A stretch of 64,000 bases of DNA from Paramylibacter ulvae (GCF_014652655.1 NZ_BMZF01000009.1:55021-119020), one strand, 5' to 3'. Shown: positions 10,048-19,248, counted from the first letter of the stretch. Program-made: numbers and translations. Notes: a model not told the origin generated them from the sequence alone.

Positions 10048-10251
10048 ATGCCAATTGATATTAGCAACGCGATGCAACCAGGCGATCTTTGCCCAAGCAA
10101 CGCCATCATTTTTCAAGAGGTTGGGCCGCGTGGCGGCAAAACCAAACATTTCATCGCAATCCCACGCGGGCGCGCATTGCCCGATACCAGACGCGCCGGT
10201 AATTTGTGGAAACCACGTACCGCGCAAGAATTCAAAAAAGGGTTTGCGTAG
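10048..10251 (+). CDS. YjzC-like small protein
   Basis: A 67-residue protein that runs opposite to all its cobalamin neighbours, in the 302-base gap between cobN and the GNAT gene. The pattern QPGDLCPSNAIIFQEVG, then a basic strand KTKHFIAIPRGRALP, then GNLWKP, resembles the short YjzC family (Pro-Gly-x-x-x-Pro-x-Asn-Gly start, ending in a Trp-Lys motif). The function of that family is not established. The ATG at 10048 follows GAAAGGT at good spacing; an in-frame GTG at 10039 is less likely. The resemblance is from memory, not a search. Confidence 0.6.
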   Translation: MPIDISNAMQPGDLCPSNAIIFQEVGPRGGKTKHFIAIPRGRALPDTRRAGNLWKPRTAQEFKKGFA

Positions 10252-10270
10252 TTGTTCAGGCATCGTGCTG

Positions 10271-10720
10271 TCATAATACCTTTTGCATGAACAGGCTGTT
10301 GGGATCGTCTGGGTAATCACCAAATGGCCCGACATAAGTGAATCCACAGGCTTCGTACAAACGATGCGCTGCATGTAGCAGATTTCCTGTTTCAAGCCGC
10401 ACGGTAGAAAGATCTTGCAGTAGCGCTTGCTTTTCCAACGCATCCATCAATAATTTTGCCACGCCCAAGCCACGCGCACACTCTGCGACAAACATGGATT
10501 TGATTTCGCCGTAATCACCCTTGTTTGCGATTGCGCCACAGCCCACGATTTGATCATCGTTTTTGGCAACCAGAAAATGGATGTCGGGGACACAAAGCGC
10601 ATCAATTGAAAGGTAATGGTTGGATTCCGCAGGAAACAGGGATTCCATCAACGCATGGCTGGCCTGTAACAATGCAGTCGCCTGTGGGTGATGGGGATCC
10701 CCTGCTTCAATCGTAATCAT
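10271..10720 (-). CDS. GNAT-family N-acetyltransferase
   Basis: A 149-residue single-domain acyl-CoA transferase. The acetyl-CoA pyrophosphate loop is visible as RGLGVAKLLMDALE, preceded by the beta strand GEIKSMFV and followed by the RLYEACGF motif of the GNAT fold. The substrate is unknown. The start overlaps the cobW stop by 4 bases, so it is translated from the hupE-cobW message and presumably shares B12 control. Nothing in the sequence ties it to corrinoid chemistry. Confidence 0.88.
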   Translation of the reverse strand: MITIEAGDPHHPQATALLQASHALMESLFPAESNHYLSIDALCVPDIHFLVAKNDDQIVGCGAIANKGDYGEIKSMFVAECARGLGVAKLLMDALEKQALLQDLSTVRLETGNLLHAAHRLYEACGFTYVGPFGDYPDDPNSLFMQKVL

Positions 10721-11793
10721 GCAGATAGCGCTGCTGTGATTTCGGATTGTTTTAATCCAGCTTGCCCAATCACAACCAATCGTGTGCTGCGTGTTTCATT
10801 CGCACCAAAGGGGCGGTCAAAATACGTATCAACACGCGGCCCAACCGCTTGCAATGTCAAACGCATTGGTTTGCCCTGAACAGCGGCGAAACCTTTTAGG
10901 CGTAAAATATCGTGGGTGCGGATAACATCGGCAACCTGTTGTGCAAATGCTGTTGGATCTGCGATTTCACCCAGCTCAACGACAAAGCTTTCAAATTCGT
11001 CATGGTCGTGATCGTGGTGATGATGGTGGTCATCATCATCGTGATGGTCATCGTCGTGATCATGATCGTGGTGATGAACTTCGTGGCGGGCATCCAAATC
11101 ACCCTCGGCACCGATACCTTGGCCGAGCAAAACATCAACAGGCAGCGCACCCATGCTGGCCTTAATCACCTGCACACCTTTGCGCGATTCCGATTTCAGA
11201 TTTGAAACCAACGTTTCGGATTCTATGTCATTCAACAAATCAGATTTGTTCACCACAATCATATCGGCACAAGCGATTTGATCTTCGAACAATTCGGACA
11301 ACGGCGTTTCGTGATCAAGGTTTTCGTCCAATTTGCGCTGCGCATCCACCGCCGCCACGTTATGGGCAAAACGCCCTTCGGTCACGGCCTTGCCATCCAC
11401 AACGGTGACAACGCCATCGACGGTAACCTTGGTTGAAATTTCAGGCCAGTTGAATGCGCGCACTAATGGTTGTGGCAATGCCAAACCAGATGTTTCGATC
11501 ACGATATGATCGGGTTTATTTTCGCGTGCCAATAATTTTTCCATCGTGGGAATGAAATCATCCGCAACCGTGCAACAGATGCATCCATTGGACAGCTCCA
11601 TGATGTCATCTTCGGTACATGTTTCATCGCCACATCCCTTCAGGATATCGCCATCAACGCCCAGATCACCAAATTCATTAATGATCAACGCGATGCGTTT
11701 GCCTTGTGCATTTTGCAACATGTGACGGATGAGCGTGGTTTTGCCCGCGCCAAGAAAACCGGTGACAACGGTTGCTGGTATTTTTTGAGCCAT
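10717..11793 (-). CDS. cobW: CobW-family metal chaperone GTPase
   Basis: A 358-residue COG0523 G3E GTPase thought to load cobalt onto the cobaltochelatase. Visible are the Walker A GAGKTT (about residues 15-20), the metal-binding CICC (71-74) after SNG, the guanine-specificity NKSD (182-185) and the C-terminal CobW domain. Between the two domains lies a tract (about residues 237-265) that is almost purely His and Asp, a likely metal reservoir or sensor. It is 68 bases downstream of hupE and 4 bases overlapping with the GNAT gene, in the riboswitch-led transcript. Confidence 0.94.
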   Translation of the reverse strand: MAQKIPATVVTGFLGAGKTTLIRHMLQNAQGKRIALIINEFGDLGVDGDILKGCGDETCTEDDIMELSNGCICCTVADDFIPTMEKLLARENKPDHIVIETSGLALPQPLVRAFNWPEISTKVTVDGVVTVVDGKAVTEGRFAHNVAAVDAQRKLDENLDHETPLSELFEDQIACADMIVVNKSDLLNDIESETLVSNLKSESRKGVQVIKASMGALPVDVLLGQGIGAEGDLDARHEVHHHDHDHDDDHHDDDDHHHHHDHDHDEFESFVVELGEIADPTAFAQQVADVIRTHDILRLKGFAAVQGKPMRLTLQAVGPRVDTYFDRPFGANETRSTRLVVIGQAGLKQSEITAALSA

Positions 11794-11861
11794 GTTTTAT
11801 CCTGTAAAAATGGAAACGGTCGAGCATTGCCCGACCGTAATAACGTTATAATCGCGAGGGA

Positions 11862-12509
11862 TTAGCCCAAACCGAGCGCTGCAAACGCAGCACCTTCGAT
11901 TTGCTCCATGGCCAGCAATACGCCCATGCCGCCAACCACTGCACCAGCCAAACGCGCAGGCATTGCGGATGCTTCTGTTGCGTTCCACAGGTTTTTCGCA
12001 ACCCAACCAGCGCCCAATGCGATCAAGTATTGTGTTACGCCAAGACCCAGCAAGTAACCGATCATCACACCGCCACCAATGGCCGCTTCTTGTTCGGCGA
12101 TCGTACCGCCAAATGCAGAGCCGTGAAACAGGCCAGCAATCGCAAACAGCGCCAATGCAGGTGTCAGAGATAATGCACGTCCAGATGCAACAATATAACC
12201 AAGGATAAGCAAACTACCCACAATCATGGTTTCGATTGCTGGCAATGCGATGCCCGCAGACATCATGATTGTGCCGATCAACATACCACCGATAAAGCCC
12301 GCGGGTGCTAGCATTGCACGCCCTGTGTAAATCGCTGCGATACCGACAAGTGCGATAAAGAACAGGTGGTCAAAACCCAACACAGGGTGACCGATCCCTG
12401 AAAATACGCCATGCGCAAATGTTTCCATTGGTGCGCCGCCCAATGGGTGGTGTGCCAATGCTGGACCTGCTGCAAGTACTGCGCCAAGTGTCGCGAATAA
12501 TTTTTTCAT
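11862..12509 (-). CDS. hupE: HupE/UreJ-family nickel/cobalt permease
   Basis: A 215-residue inner-membrane protein with a cleavable N-terminal signal (MKKLFATLGAVLAAGPALA) followed by the family signature HPLGG, then HG(V)FSGIGHPVLGFDHL, whose His and Asp residues bind metal, and about six hydrophobic helices. HupE/UreJ proteins move Ni or Co; the cobalamin riboswitch directly upstream and cobW downstream argue for cobalt. The ATG follows GGGGA at 7-base spacing, and that GGGG can be sequestered in a hairpin (see the expression platform entry). Confidence 0.92.
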   Translation of the reverse strand: MKKLFATLGAVLAAGPALAHHPLGGAPMETFAHGVFSGIGHPVLGFDHLFFIALVGIAAIYTGRAMLAPAGFIGGMLIGTIMMSAGIALPAIETMIVGSLLILGYIVASGRALSLTPALALFAIAGLFHGSAFGGTIAEQEAAIGGGVMIGYLLGLGVTQYLIALGAGWVAKNLWNATEASAMPARLAGAVVGGMGVLLAMEQIEGAAFAALGLG

Positions 12510-12517
12510 AATGGAAT

Positions 12518-12549
12518 CCCCAAATATCTTTCGTGTTTTGGGGGAGTTC
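12518..12549 (-). promoter_or_regulatory. riboswitch expression platform: Shine-Dalgarno sequestering hairpin
   Basis: On the minus strand CCCCAAA (12543-12537) can pair with TTTGGGG (12524-12518), burying the hupE ribosome binding site just before its ATG. The same segment read as GAACTCCCC (12549-12541) can instead pair with GGGGTGTTC (12601-12593) with one mismatch, which would free the site. The mutual exclusivity is visible in the sequence; which state the ligand favours is inferred from the family, where B12 binding turns expression off. Confidence 0.6.
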
Positions 12550-12624
12550 GGTTGCGATGTTGTTCCACATATTGCGAAACGAAACCATCACGGAACACCC
12601 CGTCCGTTTGTTGTGGCCGATGCG

Positions 12625-12826
12625 ACTGCATCGTTGCTTGGCTGGTCTCCTGACTTGCGGATCGATCATGTTGTCGTGCCTTCCCAGCGATTGCCAGTGG
12701 CGTATTGGACAACACTCTCCGCATACAGTCGCGGGGGCGGTCATGGATTTGGGCCCCTGATGGGTATTCCCGTACCATATTCCCATTTCATCCCCAGACG
12801 CTTCGCATCTATACGGGGAACCATGC
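12625..12826 (-). promoter_or_regulatory. cobalamin riboswitch aptamer
   Basis: Minus-strand RNA motif with the conserved cobalamin riboswitch elements in order: GGGATGAAATGGGAA, then CCGCCCCCGCGACTGTA (12740 down to about 12724), the B12-box core GCCACTGG (12701-12694) and AGTCAGGAGACCAGCC (12655-12640). It precedes hupE-cobW, genes for cobalt supply, exactly where such riboswitches occur. The boundaries are approximate. The rest of 12826-13052 holds only the back-to-back promoter region with smc. Confidence 0.93.
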
Positions 12827-13052
12827 AGCCCTATCTTTGCGCTGATGGGGGTGGTTTGGTCAAGGTCGATTCCGACAAATGATGAAATTTAGCGACAGTT
12901 TTACAGGGCAATTGGTCCGATTTTTCGCCAAAAACACCGATATCTTGTGGATAACTCGCCCAAAAACCCAATATACGGTGGTTTTGGGTTGACTCAGACC
13001 CCATTGGGAACGGATTTTGTTTCGAACAAGAATCAACAGGGGCGAATCCGCG

Positions 13053-16000
13053 TTGCGATTTACCAAATTACGATTAACTGGCTTCAAAAGTTTCGTGGAC
13101 CCCACGGAATTGGTGATTGCGGATGGCCTGACGGGTGTTGTTGGGCCAAACGGCTGTGGTAAATCAAACCTGTTGGAAGCGTTGCGTTGGGTGATGGGTG
13201 AAAATCGCGCCAAAGCGATGCGCGGCGGCGGCATGGAAGACGTGATTTTCGCAGGCACGGATAAACGTTCTGCGCGCAACTATGCCGAAGTATTGTTGTT
13301 GTTGGATAACACTGATCGGCTCGCCCCTGCGAATTTCAATGATCAAGATGTGTTGGAAGTGACCCGTCGCATCACGCGCGACGTTGGTTCTGCCTATAAG
13401 GCCAACGGCAAAGAAACCCGTGCTCGCGATATTCAGATGTTGTTTGCGGATGCATCAACAGGTGCGCATTCGCCCGCGTTGGTGCGCCAAGGCATGATTT
13501 CGGAATTGATCAATGCAAAGCCGAAATCCAGACGCCGTATTCTGGAAGAGGCCGCGGGCATTTCGGGTCTTTATCAGCGTCGCCACGAGGCGGAGTTGAA
13601 ATTAAAAGGGGCCGAAACCAACTTGGCGCGGGTTGATGATGTTGTTGAACAACTCGACAGCCAATTAAATTCATTGGCACGCCAAGCGCGCCAAGCAAAA
13701 CGATACCGCGAAATCGGGGCAGAGCTACGTCAATCTGAAGGGTTGTTATTGTATCGCCGCTGGCGCGAGGCAGATGTTGCACGCCAAGCGGCAGCAACCG
13801 ATTTAACCGCCGCCACACAAAAGGCAGCGTCGGCGCAAGGTGATGCATCCAAATCCGCACGTGAACGGATCGAGTTGGAAGGCAAGGTGCCACCGTTGCG
13901 TGAAGAGCAAGCAATCGCCGCCGCGGTTGTGCAACGTTTGCAAGTACAGCGCGATACCTTGGCCGACCAAGAAGCCCGCGCGCGCGAAACCATTGAAACA
14001 CTGGAACGCCGCATCGCCCAATTGGGTGCGGATATTACGCGTGAACAGGGTTTGAACAAAGACGCAGAAGAAACCATCAAACGCCTTGATTGGGAAAAAG
14101 AACAAATCGAAAAAGCGTCCGAAGGTCATGACGCAAAAGTGGAATCTGCCAATGCCGCCGCACGTGATGCGGCAAGTGTAATGCAAGAGCAAGAAGCCGC
14201 ATTAGATAAATTAACCGAGGATGTCGCACGCCTGTCCGCGCGTCATCAATCGGCACATCGGTTGCTGTCTGATGCAAAGGCGATGTTGGACAAACGCACA
14301 GAGCAAAGCGATGCAGCGGCCAGTTCTGTTTTATCTGTCGAAGAAAGCCTTGGCGATGCGCAAACACGTTTTGAAGAGGCAACACAAACACGCGCCATCG
14401 CCCAAGAAGCCGCGTTAAAGGCCGATGCAGATCTGCTCGCGATCGAGGGTAAACGCGCAGACGCACAGGCCAAAGATTCCGATGCCCGCGCCGCATTGTC
14501 AGAGGCCGAAGGCGAAGCAAATGCGCTCGGTGCCGAAGTTGGGGCATTGGAACGTGTGATTGCGCGTGATAAATCTGATGATGATCAACTGATCGATAAT
14601 GTCCGTGCACGCAAGGGATACGAGGCCGCATTGGGTGCAGCCCTTGCCGATGACCTTAAGGCGCCATTGGTTGATCCCGATGGTGAATCGGGTTGGGCAC
14701 GTTTGCCCGAATATGATGCGATTGCACCATTACCAACGGGTGTTGATAGTTTGGCCGCATATGTTGACGCACCTGATGTGTTGGCGCGACGCTTGGCACA
14801 TATCGGTGTGGTTGAACGTGCACAAGGCGCGGCATTGCAGGCCGACTTAAAACCGGGTCAACGATTGGTATCCGCACAGGGCGATCTGTGGCGCTGGGAT
14901 GGTTTTCGTATTGGTGCCGAGGATGCACCATCGGCATCTGCGTTGCGGTTACAACAAATCAATAGGCTTGAAGATTTACGCAAGGCGAACGCCAACGCGA
15001 TTTCACGCATGGCGGGTGCAAAAGAAAATTTCGACACTGTACATAACGCATTGCAAGAATTGATTTCAGCGGATCAAACTGCACGCCAAACACGTAAATC
15101 TGCGGATGAAACGGCAGCAAATGCCAACCGCCAGTTATCCCGCGCCGAAGCAGATCGCGATATGCTGTCTGGCAAGGTTGAAACGCTTAAGCTCGCGCAA
15201 TCGCGATTGGAAGAAGAAACAATCGCTGCACGCGCATCGGTAAAAGAAGCAGAAGCAGGCGTGCGTGATCTGGATGATTTGGACGCAGCACGCACAAACG
15301 TTGAATCGATCAAAGTCGCGGTTGAGGCCGCGCGTATGACGATGATCACCAAACGTTCGATGTATGATGAAACGCGGCGTGACGGCGAAGCACGCACAAA
15401 ACGCCGCCAAGAAATCATGAAAGAGGTGTCAGGTTGGCGTCACCGTTTGGAAACAGCGGAACAGCGTATTGGTGAATTGGCAACGCGCAAGACCAGTTCA
15501 GAATCAGAACTGAAATCCGCGACCCAAGCACCAGATGAAATAAAAGCCAAGCGCGAAGAATTGGGGAAATCCATTTCGGATGCGGAAAAACGGCTTGCAG
15601 AGGCCAGCGATGCATTATCTGTTGGCGAAGGCGCGTTGCGCGATGCCGAACAAGCGGAACGCAATGCCGAGCGTAGCGCATCCGAGGCCCGCGAAGCCCG
15701 CGCGCGCGCAGATGCCGTTGCCGATGCGGCCGCCGTTCAGGTGGCAACCGCCGCCGAACGGATTCGCGAAGAGTTGGAAATCGAACCAGAGGCATTGCTG
15801 GAAACACTGGAAACAGACCCTGAAAAAATGCCACCTGCCGATCGGATCGAGGCGGATGTCGCGCGGCTTCGCCGTCAACGCGATGGTTTGGGCGCGGTGA
15901 ATTTACGTGCCGAAGAAGACGCCAAAGAGGTAACCGAAGAACGCGATACGCTCGCCGAGGAAAAACTCGATCTGGAAGAGGCGATTAAAAAGTTGCGCTC

Positions 16001-16511
16001 CGGGATTGCCAGTTTGAACAAAGAGGGACGCGAGCGCTTGTTGGCGGCCTTTGACGAAGTGAACCGAAACTTTGCCAATCTGTTTAAACATCTGTTTGGT
16101 GGTGGCGAGGCGAACTTGGTTCTGGTCGAAAGTGACGATCCGTTGGAAGCGGGTTTGGAAATTATGTGCCAACCTCCCGGTAAAAAACTATCTACGCTGT
16201 CACTGCTATCAGGTGGTGAACAAACGCTAACAGCGCTTGCGCTCATCTTTGCTGTGTTCCTTGCCAACCCAGCACCAATTTGTGTGTTGGACGAGGTGGA
16301 CGCGCCATTGGATGATGCCAATGTCGGGCGTTTTTGTGATTTGCTTGATGAAATGACACAGCGCACAAAGACACGATTTATGATCATCACCCACCATGCG
16401 GTGACCATGGCACGGATGGATCGTTTGTTTGGTGTGACAATGGCCGAACAAGGTGTTAGCCAGTTGGTATCGGTTGATCTACAAGCCGCCGAAGAAATGG
16501 TGGATGGCTGA
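13053..16511 (+). CDS. smc: chromosome segregation protein SMC
   Basis: The 1152-residue ATPase organises and segregates the chromosome as a dimer with ScpA/ScpB. Walker A is GPNGCGKSN (residues 31-39), then long heptad-repeat coiled coil, a globular hinge around residues 500-650, a second coiled coil, and the C-terminal signature LSGGEQ (about 1052-1057) with Walker B CVLDEVDAPLDD. An upstream ATG at 13017 is in frame, but the family starts with RFTKLRLTGFKSF, so the TTG at 13053, preceded by AGGGGC, is chosen. A GANTC site lies at 12991-12995 in the upstream region. Confidence 0.95.
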   Translation: MRFTKLRLTGFKSFVDPTELVIADGLTGVVGPNGCGKSNLLEALRWVMGENRAKAMRGGGMEDVIFAGTDKRSARNYAEVLLLLDNTDRLAPANFNDQDVLEVTRRITRDVGSAYKANGKETRARDIQMLFADASTGAHSPALVRQGMISELINAKPKSRRRILEEAAGISGLYQRRHEAELKLKGAETNLARVDDVVEQLDSQLNSLARQARQAKRYREIGAELRQSEGLLLYRRWREADVARQAAATDLTAATQKAASAQGDASKSARERIELEGKVPPLREEQAIAAAVVQRLQVQRDTLADQEARARETIETLERRIAQLGADITREQGLNKDAEETIKRLDWEKEQIEKASEGHDAKVESANAAARDAASVMQEQEAALDKLTEDVARLSARHQSAHRLLSDAKAMLDKRTEQSDAAASSVLSVEESLGDAQTRFEEATQTRAIAQEAALKADADLLAIEGKRADAQAKDSDARAALSEAEGEANALGAEVGALERVIARDKSDDDQLIDNVRARKGYEAALGAALADDLKAPLVDPDGESGWARLPEYDAIAPLPTGVDSLAAYVDAPDVLARRLAHIGVVERAQGAALQADLKPGQRLVSAQGDLWRWDGFRIGAEDAPSASALRLQQINRLEDLRKANANAISRMAGAKENFDTVHNALQELISADQTARQTRKSADETAANANRQLSRAEADRDMLSGKVETLKLAQSRLEEETIAARASVKEAEAGVRDLDDLDAARTNVESIKVAVEAARMTMITKRSMYDETRRDGEARTKRRQEIMKEVSGWRHRLETAEQRIGELATRKTSSESELKSATQAPDEIKAKREELGKSISDAEKRLAEASDALSVGEGALRDAEQAERNAERSASEAREARARADAVADAAAVQVATAAERIREELEIEPEALLETLETDPEKMPPADRIEADVARLRRQRDGLGAVNLRAEEDAKEVTEERDTLAEEKLDLEEAIKKLRSGIASLNKEGRERLLAAFDEVNRNFANLFKHLFGGGEANLVLVESDDPLEAGLEIMCQPPGKKLSTLSLLSGGEQTLTALALIFAVFLANPAPICVLDEVDAPLDDANVGRFCDLLDEMTQRTKTRFMIITHHAVTMARMDRLFGVTMAEQGVSQLVSVDLQAAEEMVDG

Positions 16512-16512
16512 T

Positions 16513-16555
16513 CGCCAAAGGCAAATGATTTTATGCCTTCGGCGAGGATATTTTT
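16513..16555 (+). terminator. stem-loop after smc, containing a dispersed repeat
   Basis: CGCCAAAGGCA and TGCCTTCGGCG form an almost perfect stem right after the smc stop codon, followed by AGGATATTTTTA with a T-run at 16551-16555. It probably ends smc transcription. The right arm plus tail recurs at 57527-57548 (see repeats). Confidence 0.6.
16533..16555 (+). repeat. dispersed intergenic repeat, copy 1
   Basis: The 22-base stretch ATGCCTTCGGCGAGGATATT plus TT matches a second copy at 57527-57548 with a single difference in the shared core. From memory, similar GCCTCCGGCGGGGATATT elements are frequent between genes in Rhodobacteraceae, so this may be the low-G+C version of a family-wide intergenic element. 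Confidence 0.55.
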
Positions 16556-16565
16556 ACAAAATGGA

Positions 16566-17744
16566 TTAGATTTTGTTTAACAGTGCGGTTGTCGGCCATG
16601 CGTCCGCTGGTAGGCCAACGCGGGCCTGTTCTTTTTGCACCGCAATACGGGTTTTTGCACCAAGAATGCCATCGACACGCCCAACATCGTGACCGCGTGA
16701 TTTCAGCTTTTTCTGTAATGCGACCATTTGATTGGTGCTCAGGGCTTTGTCTGGATTGCCTTTGTTAAACGCTGGTGCACCCGCGAGGCGAGTTGCAAAA
16801 TAGGCGGCGGATGTCACGTTCACCAATGATTTGTTCCATTTGAAATAAACGTCGAAATTTGGGAACACAAGGAATGCAGGGCCTTTGCGACCCTCTGGCA
16901 ACAAAAGGGATGCTTGGTATTTTCCAGATGGCATTTTTCCACGGGCTTTCACGCCCATTGATGACCAACTGGATACTGATTGCGGTTTACCCAAGCCCGT
17001 TTTCGCCCAATCTAGGTTTTGCGGAACAGAGACTTCGACCATCCAAGGTTGCCCTGATTTCCAACCGTGGCTGGACAAAACTTTGGCGGAAGTAAGGATC
17101 GCATCGGGGGCAGATGATACAAGGTTCACCTTGCCATCGCCATCACCATCGACACCACGGTAAAGCACGTCTTCTGGTAACATCTGCACCATACCGATTT
17201 CACCTGCCCAAGCACCCTTGCTGGTTGCAGGATTAAATGTACCTTTTTTCCAAAGCTCGATGGTGGCGAAAATTTGTGGGCGGAACAATTGTGGGCGACG
17301 GCAATCATGCGCAAGGGTTGCTAGTGCATTCAATGTATTGAAATTCCCTTGGTTTGCGCCAAAATCCGTTTCCATCGCCCAGAAGGCGAGCAGCACAGAT
17401 GAAGGAACGCCAAAATTTGATTGTGCGGATTTAAAGGAACTGGCGTATTGTTTGCGTTTCGATGCGCCGACCTTTAACCGATTGGAACTGACAACGCGGC
17501 CAGCGAATTGGCTAAAGTTTTGGCGAAAAACGGCTTGCGATCGATCATGTTGCAACACTTTTTTATCTTGGCGTACATTGGCAAAAAACTTGTCCAATTC
17601 TGCTTTGGAATGTCCCTTTTTCGCAGCCTCTGATTTTACACCGTTGATGAAGCTGTTGAAATTGCCGCCACAGGGCGTTTTGGCAAGTGCCAGAGTTGGC
17701 AACGCAAGAAGCGAGAGCGAAATTAAAGTGGATCGTAAAAACAT
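16566..17744 (-). CDS. lytic murein transglycosylase (MltB-like) with peptidoglycan-binding domain
   Basis: A 392-residue periplasmic enzyme: signal peptide (about residues 1-21, ending ALA), SLT_2/MltB-type catalytic domain with Glu125 in FWAMETDFGANQGNF, GEIGMVQMLPEDVL, and a C-terminal peptidoglycan-binding-1 domain (about residues 335-392; LKSRGHDVGRVDGILGAKTR). There is no lipobox, so it is soluble rather than lipid-anchored like MltB itself. It is convergent with smc and follows the aldehyde dehydrogenase gene, from which a terminator separates it. Confidence 0.92.
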   Translation of the reverse strand: MFLRSTLISLSLLALPTLALAKTPCGGNFNSFINGVKSEAAKKGHSKAELDKFFANVRQDKKVLQHDRSQAVFRQNFSQFAGRVVSSNRLKVGASKRKQYASSFKSAQSNFGVPSSVLLAFWAMETDFGANQGNFNTLNALATLAHDCRRPQLFRPQIFATIELWKKGTFNPATSKGAWAGEIGMVQMLPEDVLYRGVDGDGDGKVNLVSSAPDAILTSAKVLSSHGWKSGQPWMVEVSVPQNLDWAKTGLGKPQSVSSWSSMGVKARGKMPSGKYQASLLLPEGRKGPAFLVFPNFDVYFKWNKSLVNVTSAAYFATRLAGAPAFNKGNPDKALSTNQMVALQKKLKSRGHDVGRVDGILGAKTRIAVQKEQARVGLPADAWPTTALLNKI

Positions 17745-17756
17745 TTAGAGACTCCT

Positions 17757-17789
17757 TTAAATGAAAACACCGCCCCTTGGGACGGTGTT
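17757..17789 (-). terminator. rho-independent terminator after the aldehyde dehydrogenase gene
   Basis: Read on the minus strand, AACACCG and CGGTGTT form a stem with a short loop, followed by TTTTCATTT. It sits between the dehydrogenase stop (17815) and the start of the transglycosylase gene. Confidence 0.8.
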
Positions 17790-17814
17790 AATATGTTCGT
17801 AATCGGTGTTAAAT

Positions 17815-19248
17815 TCAAGCGTCCCAACCTGTGACGTGTTTGATTTCAAGGAAATCCTCCAAACCCCATTTGCCACCTTCGCGCCCGTTGCCCGATTGTT
17901 TGTAACCGCCAAACGGAGATGCAGCACCGCCACCGTCGCCATTCATACGGATCATACCAGAACGCATCGCGCGTGCAGCGCGTTTTGCTTTTTCTGGATC
18001 TTGGGTTTGAACATAGTTGGTTAAACCATATGGCGTGTCATTGGCGATTTGCATTGCTTGCTCTTCGTCGTCGAACGGGATCATCACCATCACGGGGCCA
18101 AAGATTTCTTCTTGGGCGATTTGCATGGAATTATCTACATCGGCGAACACGGTTGGGCGTGCAAAGAAACCTTTGTTGATACCCTCTGGGCGGCCAAGAC
18201 CACCTGCGACAAGGCGTGCGCCCTCTTTGATGCCAACCTCGATCAAACCTTGCACCTTGTTGAATTGTGCCTCGGAAACCAGTGGGCCCATGTGAGGGCC
18301 TTCGGTCGCTGGGTTGCCGACGGGATGGTTCTTTGCGGTTTCCGCTGCAATTTCCACGGCGTTGTCATAAATGGAGCGTTCAACCAACATACGTGTCGGC
18401 GCGTTACAGGATTGACCAGTGTTATTGAATACATGCTGTGTGCCACGTTTAACGGCGTTTTCGTCCGCATCGGCGTAAACCACATTGGCACCTTTGCCAC
18501 CCAATTCGAGCGTAACGCGTTTCACGCTGTCTGCTGCTGCCTTGGTGATTGCGGTGCCCGCGCGCGTTGAACCGGTAAAGGAAATCATATCGACATCTTT
18601 GTGCGATGAAAGCTGTGTGCCAACACCAACGCCATCACCGTTGAGATAGTTATAAACACCAGCGGGACAACCAGCCGCATCCATAACTTCAGAAAACACA
18701 TGAGCAGAAAGCGGTGAAACCTCTGACGGTTTAAGAATGGTGGTGGAACCAACCGCAATTGCCGGAATAACCTTTAGACAGATTTGGTTCATTGGCCAGT
18801 TCCACGGCGTGATCAAACCACAAACGCCAATGGGTTCGTGTAGGATCATTTCCGTTGGGTGGCCATCAATCGGATGTTCGAATTCGAATTCTTCCAATGC
18901 ATGAATGAATTTTTTGATGTGGCTGATGCCCGTTGTGAATTGCTGTGTTTGCGACAATGTGATGGGCGCGCCCATTTCATTGCTGATCGCCACAGCCATA
19001 TCATCGGCACGTTTTTTGTATTCGTCATAAATTGATTTCAACAAATCAATACGTGTTTGTTTTGATGTGACAGACCATGTTGAAAACGCATTACGTGCCG
19101 CGTCAACCGCCGCATCTGTATCGGCCTGACCACCCAGTGAAATCACCGCAAATGGTTCTTCTGTTGCTGGGTTGATGACTTCAAAATCTTTTGCTTTGGC
19201 GGGTTTGACCCATTTGCCGTTGATGTAAAATTCGCGTTTATCAAGCAT
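17815..19248 (-). CDS. NAD(P)+-dependent aldehyde dehydrogenase family protein
   Basis: A 477-residue member of the ALDH superfamily, oxidising an aldehyde to an acid. Key residues are in place: Asn150 in TPWN, the cofactor loop FTGSTRAG (224-231), the general base Glu248 in LELGG and the nucleophile Cys281 in GQSCNAPTR. The C-terminus has FGGYKQSGNGREGG. The substrate is not evident; neighbours give no pathway. Its start is divergent from the TauE-like gene, with 110 bases between. Confidence 0.93.
   Translation of the reverse strand: MLDKREFYINGKWVKPAKAKDFEVINPATEEPFAVISLGGQADTDAAVDAARNAFSTWSVTSKQTRIDLLKSIYDEYKKRADDMAVAISNEMGAPITLSQTQQFTTGISHIKKFIHALEEFEFEHPIDGHPTEMILHEPIGVCGLITPWNWPMNQICLKVIPAIAVGSTTILKPSEVSPLSAHVFSEVMDAAGCPAGVYNYLNGDGVGVGTQLSSHKDVDMISFTGSTRAGTAITKAAADSVKRVTLELGGKGANVVYADADENAVKRGTQHVFNNTGQSCNAPTRMLVERSIYDNAVEIAAETAKNHPVGNPATEGPHMGPLVSEAQFNKVQGLIEVGIKEGARLVAGGLGRPEGINKGFFARPTVFADVDNSMQIAQEEIFGPVMVMIPFDDEEQAMQIANDTPYGLTNYVQTQDPEKAKRAARAMRSGMIRMNGDGGGAASPFGGYKQSGNGREGGKWGLEDFLEIKHVTGWDA

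Noticed and set aside
11010..11085. Short tandem repeats that could suggest a CRISPR or minisatellite
   Set aside because: They are GAT/CAT codon repeats encoding the CobW His/Asp linker, with no spacers.
10912..11205. Long plus-strand frame rich in Val/Met opposite cobW
   Set aside because: It is the antisense of the His/Asp codon tract; the composition is an artefact of low-complexity coding DNA.
13017..13052. Upstream ATG start for SMC
   Set aside because: It adds 12 residues before the invariant RFTKLRLTGFKSF start; the TTG at 13053 with AGGGGC before it fits the family.
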